NCBI GenBank assembly: GCA_023231475.1 | Contig: JALJEE010000580.1 | Coordinates: 1 to 50,764, forward strand | DNA from: Seison nebaliae | Lineage: Eukaryota; Rotifera; Pararotatoria; Seisonacea; Seisonidae | Length of the DNA stretch: 50,764 nt | Reading direction: 5' to 3' | Part shown: piece by piece, positions 46,991 through 50,764 of the stretch | Layout of the letters: every line of letters begins with the position of its first letter | Position numbering within the stretch: the first letter of the stretch is position 1 | Program-made: the position numbers and the translations under genes | Notes under the pieces: generated by a model | Seen by the model: only the letters and a program-made list of their open reading frames with translations | Database searches by the model: none | Told to the model about the DNA's origin: nothing

Positions 46991-48911
46991 AAGAAAAAGA
47001 AGGAGAAAAAAAGGAACACGATTGGGCAGAGCTGCAGAAAAATCGACTTATCTATCGGAAAAAATATATAAAGATCCCAAATACAAAATCCCATACAGTG
47101 ACAATTCAAACGTCGCTCTCGAGAAGAATCCTCAAAGTGCTAGGCTGATTTTTTTCTATCAGGGTCTTGACAGAATTTAAAGTAGACCAGTTCGTCACGT
47201 AATCGGGACACTGAAGAAAACGACAAGATGAACTCACGAAATTCTGTTGAAAGAGGTGAGTGGTTTATCGAATAGTATACAACGGTGGAAGAAAAGATGG
47301 AATGATTCGATGTGATAGAACAAGAGATGATAATCAGGAGGCACATCATCTTGAGCGAATCAGGCACATACGAAATAATGTTGAAATTTGATGTCAACAC
47401 TAACGCGTCAGACAGTGAGTTCGGATACGTAATTGAGTAATAACGGAAAAAAAAATTTGAGAGGCGATGAGAAGTCCTCACATTGTGCATAAATTGGAAC
47501 TGAAAGAGCTGAACTGCGACTACAATCAACTACTTTCACATACCTCTGCGCCAGGAATAATGGCAATGGAGTCAGTTCGCAAATCGTGAACATAAATGCT
47601 CTATTGAAAGGCTTATGACAACCGAGCATCATCCGAATTGTTCTATTATACGTTCGATCAAGGCAACGTAGTGACTTATCAGTATTCGAGATAGAGACTG
47701 CTAATCCCTACAAGTCGCAACAGTAACAAACAAATAATTTCTACTTCAATTTAAGAGAAAAAAATTTGTAGCGATGATGAAAAGAGTAATTTTACTCATT
47801 TGAATAAGAATAGATCATAAGATCATTTGATCTTAGAAATCTGCATCTTACTCGATCTACTAGTGCTGAACTTTTCCTCTTCGATTCGAACTGACACCCA
47901 AGAAAACACACTTCCTTGTTCCTCACAATGAAAACGAATTGGAAATCTTGAAATATTCGACAGAATTGACGATTTACTCTCGTCACATATGATTCCTACA
48001 ATAATTAACCGATTATGAATGAACTCATTGTCAGTAATCTTTTTACATTGACGAACATTATTGGCACATATGAGAATGTCGTCTGCATATGCAATGACTG
48101 CAGGAAAAGAATTCGTCCCGATTCTAAATGAAAACAACTGATAAGATTCAATGAGAATTCCATCTATCACTTTCCCAAAATCCATGGGGCAAGAATACAT
48201 TCTTGTCTCACTCCTTTATTTATGCGAAATGTCTCCGATTTTGTATCTCCAACTTTTACCACTCCGAAGGAGTTAGTGAAGATCTCATTAATGAAAGAAA
48301 GATAAATTTCATCAACTCCTTCTCTCCGTAAAATATCGATACCATGCTCCATACTGATAGAGTCGAAAGCTTTCGATGCGTCCATGAAGAAGAAAACAAA
48401 TTTCGAGTTTACAATACGTGATGAACAGATCAAAAATTTTAAATAAAGAATCAGAGGCATGGTTCCCCTATTATCTTCCCGATAAGCGAATTGAAATTTC
48501 GACGAACATACCTGATTTACATATCTATTCTTAATTATCTGTTCAGTCATCTTGATTAATCCGCTAGCGACACAGATAGGACGATAGGAATTAACTTCCG
48601 AAGCGTCCTTACAATGCCCTTTATAGATTGGAGTGATAGAAAACAATCTGATGTTGCTGAAATCGACATTGCCAGTCAATACATCATTAATATACTCAAC
48701 TATCAATTGAAATGATGACTCCTTTAATGTGACGAACTAATGACTACAAACTTAATGCACGTGGAAGTGATTGTCAACCGAGAGCGACTATTGACTTAAC
48801 AAGGCTTGTGGACTCAGAAACTGCTGACTCAACGTTGGAATCATCTTGGAAGGAAACGCCACCCTCCTTTCGCATGGAATTATTTACCGAATTATTTATA
48901 TCAGACATGTC
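46991..48911 (-). mobile_element. Broken LINE (non-LTR retrotransposon), reverse transcriptase part
   Basis: On the minus strand the RT domain runs in two overlapping frames. Frame 1 (48706-48167) has LFSITPIYKGHCKDASEVNS, YRPICVAS, FMDASKAFDSIS (first catalytic Asp) and FRINKGVRQECILAPWI. A frame change near 48180 leads into frame 2 (48200-47823) with IAYADDILICAN (the YADD catalytic pair). Farther on, LDRTYNRTIRMMLG and CELTPLPLFLAQRYVKVV (about 47510-47680) match the C-terminal region of LINE ORF2. No endonuclease part is visible, so the copy is 5' truncated near 48.9 kb. At least one frameshift and several stops show it is dead. Confidence 0.8.
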
Positions 48912-48931
48912 AAAAAAAAATTTTTTTTTTT
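48912..48931. repeat. A9-T11 junction between two head-to-head LINEs
   Basis: Nine A are followed directly by eleven T. The tract lies where the truncated minus-strand LINE ends and before the plus-strand LINE begins. Confidence 0.7.
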
Positions 48932-49276
48932 GAATAAATTTTAAAATAACAGAAATACGCTAAATTACAATCGATGCATTAAAATTTCTTTTTGTCTTCA
49001 AGTCATTCTTATTAACAGCAGACGAAGAATTCCTTATGTCACAGTTTTAGATATAATTTTAGTAATCAGTTCGTTATCTGTCATTTGAGGAAAATCTATT
49101 TCATAATATACATGTATTCGTAATTTCATATTATTCGTTTTATTTATTATAAATAGATTATATTATAGATATTTAGAACCCAAAATTACATCTGCATCTC
49201 TTTATTATTATTCAAATTAATTGTCATAAATGAAACTATGAACTAATATGAATATATAAATACAATTTGAAAAAAA

Positions 49277-50338
49277 ATGATCGATTCGAGTACCTGTACC
49301 GATATCAACTCTTCAATCATCTCCAACGCACCTGTAGTAATTACACCGTTAGTCCCCGGTGACGCATCGCAATCCTCAGGTATGGATCGTATTCTTAACT
49401 CATCAACCTTCCAAGAATTATTAGAGAATTCCTCGACTAATACCGGAAGGAAAAGAAAAAACGACGATACAAACGTAACCTCTACAAATCGTCAAACTCC
49501 TTCAACTGCCAATAAATTTTCTAAATCGAATCCTAGTAACGTCGCAATACTCAACGAACTCTCTGAAATCAAACAACTGCTTCGTTTGCTTCTGAACCGA
49601 AACGCAACACCCACGGTGAAACACGAAATCGGTTGTCAAACTGTCGACATTGAATTAGTGAAATCATCAGTTCGTTCTCCATCACAAAAAACGAAAACGA
49701 ACGATCTCACCACATCTTCCAATTGGTTCTCCAACAGGACTTCCGTCTTGCGCGCGAAGCTAACGTCAAACGGCGAGTCAGCTCGAAAGGAGACGACTGT
49801 TTCATTCGATAATCTACCAATTCCTGCACGGCCCACTCACAAGAAGAAAAAACCGAGGAGCAAACCAGCTGTAGCCGTCGTAACCGGCACTCGTACAAGC
49901 TGTTCTGTTCTTGGGGCTCCTCCTCGTCCAACCGTACCGATACTCAGGTCAATGCTAGTTACCAACCTCGAACCCGACACGAAATCTTCCGACATCTCTT
50001 CACTTCTCCAACAATCCAATCTGGATTTCGTCAAGTTGTGGCGTATGAGAAGCAAAAAGAGTGACGATTCCCTAAATATGGCCCGTTCATTCATTATACG
50101 ATGTTCGGTTGACAATCTGCAAAAATTTCTCGATCCTTCTCTGTGGCCTGAACGTGTCAACATTCGCTATTTCTTTTTCTCTTCCTCCACCAACGATTTT
50201 TTAAGAGAGAGGTGCATTGAGTTCGTCGAAAACTCTTCGGACGTTACCATGACGACTCGCGCTCCTCCTCTTCTTTCTATCTCTTCTTCTTCCTCCACTT
50301 CTCTCTCAGCTCCTTCATCTTCATCCATATCTTTATGA
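49277..50338 (+). CDS. LINE ORF1 protein (RRM-like nucleic-acid chaperone)
   Basis: 353 residues from MIDSSTCTDINSS. A Ser/Thr/Asn-rich N-terminal half and a basic patch (RPTHKKKKPRSKPA, about 188-201) precede an RRM-like domain: RSMLVTNLEPDTKSSDISSL, then LNMARSFIIRCSVDNLQKFL and DPSLWPERVNIRYF. The D-P-S-x-W-P ending is common in ORF1 proteins of invertebrate non-LTR elements, which bind the element RNA. There is no CCHC knuckle. The tail is a Ser run. It stops at TGA 50336-50338. Confidence 0.75.
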   Translation: MIDSSTCTDINSSIISNAPVVITPLVPGDASQSSGMDRILNSSTFQELLENSSTNTGRKRKNDDTNVTSTNRQTPSTANKFSKSNPSNVAILNELSEIKQLLRLLLNRNATPTVKHEIGCQTVDIELVKSSVRSPSQKTKTNDLTTSSNWFSNRTSVLRAKLTSNGESARKETTVSFDNLPIPARPTHKKKKPRSKPAVAVVTGTRTSCSVLGAPPRPTVPILRSMLVTNLEPDTKSSDISSLLQQSNLDFVKLWRMRSKKSDDSLNMARSFIIRCSVDNLQKFLDPSLWPERVNIRYFFFSSSTNDFLRERCIEFVENSSDVTMTTRAPPLLSISSSSSTSLSAPSSSSISL

Positions 50339-50764
50339 CGTAACCATCCCTCCGTTTTATCTTCTGCTTCATGTTCACCCATATTACTCCAGTCTTCGGA
50401 TTCGAAGAAACTGTCACTTGTTTCGTTCAATTCGAATGGACCGTCGAATTTATGTTCAAATCTACCATTCCTCTTACATCACGAGTTAATCTTCATACAA
50501 GAATCCTGGCTCATCTCTCCATATCCGAACTGGCTCTCATCGGATACACATCGTCTTATTTCTCTCGACGCGATGGTCAATATTTCAGGTCTTGGCAGAC
50601 CATCAGGAGGTCTCCTCGTCTTCATTCACGAATCTTTAACCGCAACCGACATCTGTGATTTCGGTAGATGTTCCATTTCTTTCCGCATAGAGAATGTAAT
50701 TTTCTACAACGTCTACCTCCCTACAGGCGACGTAGGAATAATTTCTTCTTTTTTCGAATGCGTA
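50339..50764 (+). CDS. LINE ORF2, N-terminal endonuclease (partial)
   Basis: The frame that carries ORF1 stays open after its TGA and runs to the window end, about 142 codons. It reads LSLVSFNSNG, then ELIFIQESWLISPYPNWLSS with the catalytic Glu of the exonuclease/endonuclease/phosphatase fold in QES, then GRPSGGLLVFIHES and VIFYNVYLPTGD. This is the APE-type endonuclease that nicks target DNA for target-primed reverse transcription. No in-frame ATG lies between the ORF1 stop and the endonuclease motifs, so its translation start is unclear. Confidence 0.75.

Larger units (their letters stand above)
48932..50764 (+). mobile_element. Plus-strand LINE with ORF1 and start of ORF2, cut by the window end
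   Basis: An AT-rich leader (to 49276) is followed by a long ORF1 and then an apurinic-like endonuclease reading in the same frame. The coding part is richer in G and C than the host genes around it, and ORF1 is undamaged over 353 codons, which suggests a recent insertion. The reverse transcriptase would lie beyond the window. The exact 5' boundary is not visible. Confidence 0.8.

Noticed and set aside
50167-50430. Glu-rich antisense frame in the LINE
   Set aside because: It is the mirror of the Ser-rich ORF1 tail.
1-50764. CRISPR arrays, bacterial operons, riboswitches or phage
   Set aside because: Spliced animal genes throughout; no regularly spaced identical repeats of that kind.

Overview
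This is eukaryotic nuclear DNA from a small-intron, AT-rich animal. The genes show class B (secretin-family) GPCR, globin, peroxisome, ER and mitochondrial functions. Several proteins are otherwise known from motile cilia or sperm flagella (ZBBX, CIMAP2/LEXM, TEX9). A bilaterian with flagellated sperm fits best. I cannot name the phylum; compact spiralians (rotifer, gastrotrich or orthonectid-like) are guesses only. I could join about 46 introns by reading frame and family homology. Nearly all are 41-62 nt with GT-AG ends, and several are stop-free multiples of three, so they hide inside longer open frames.

Layout. 1-6.9 kb: the tail of an unidentified gene, a mitochondrial ribosomal protein S18, PEX19 (minus), CCT4 and TAF5 (plus). 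7-15.4 kb, all minus: ZBBX, an erlin, CIMAP2/LEXM and a calcitonin-receptor-like GPCR. 15.4-29.1 kb: a gene-poor stretch holding a decayed Mutator-like DNA transposon (about 2.6 kb, long terminal inverted repeats built of iterons), a twin tRNA-like hairpin element that looks like a SINE, and a LINE relic. 29.1-46 kb: gene-dense again, with PDHA1, IAH1, TEX9, DDRGK1, an acylated globin resembling globin X, an EHD ATPase, a ZZZ3-like Myb protein and an unidentified 799-residue coiled-coil protein. 46.9-50.8 kb: two LINEs head to head, one a broken minus-strand reverse transcriptase copy and one plus-strand copy with ORF1 and the start of ORF2, running off the window.

The genes do not form an operon; strands alternate and neighbours share short divergent or convergent spacers. 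Themes that recur are ER membrane quality control (erlin, DDRGK1), transcription (TAF5 of TFIID/SAGA, ZZZ3 of ATAC) and ciliary or sperm proteins. Exon joins are my own reading and were checked for frame continuity, not against transcripts.
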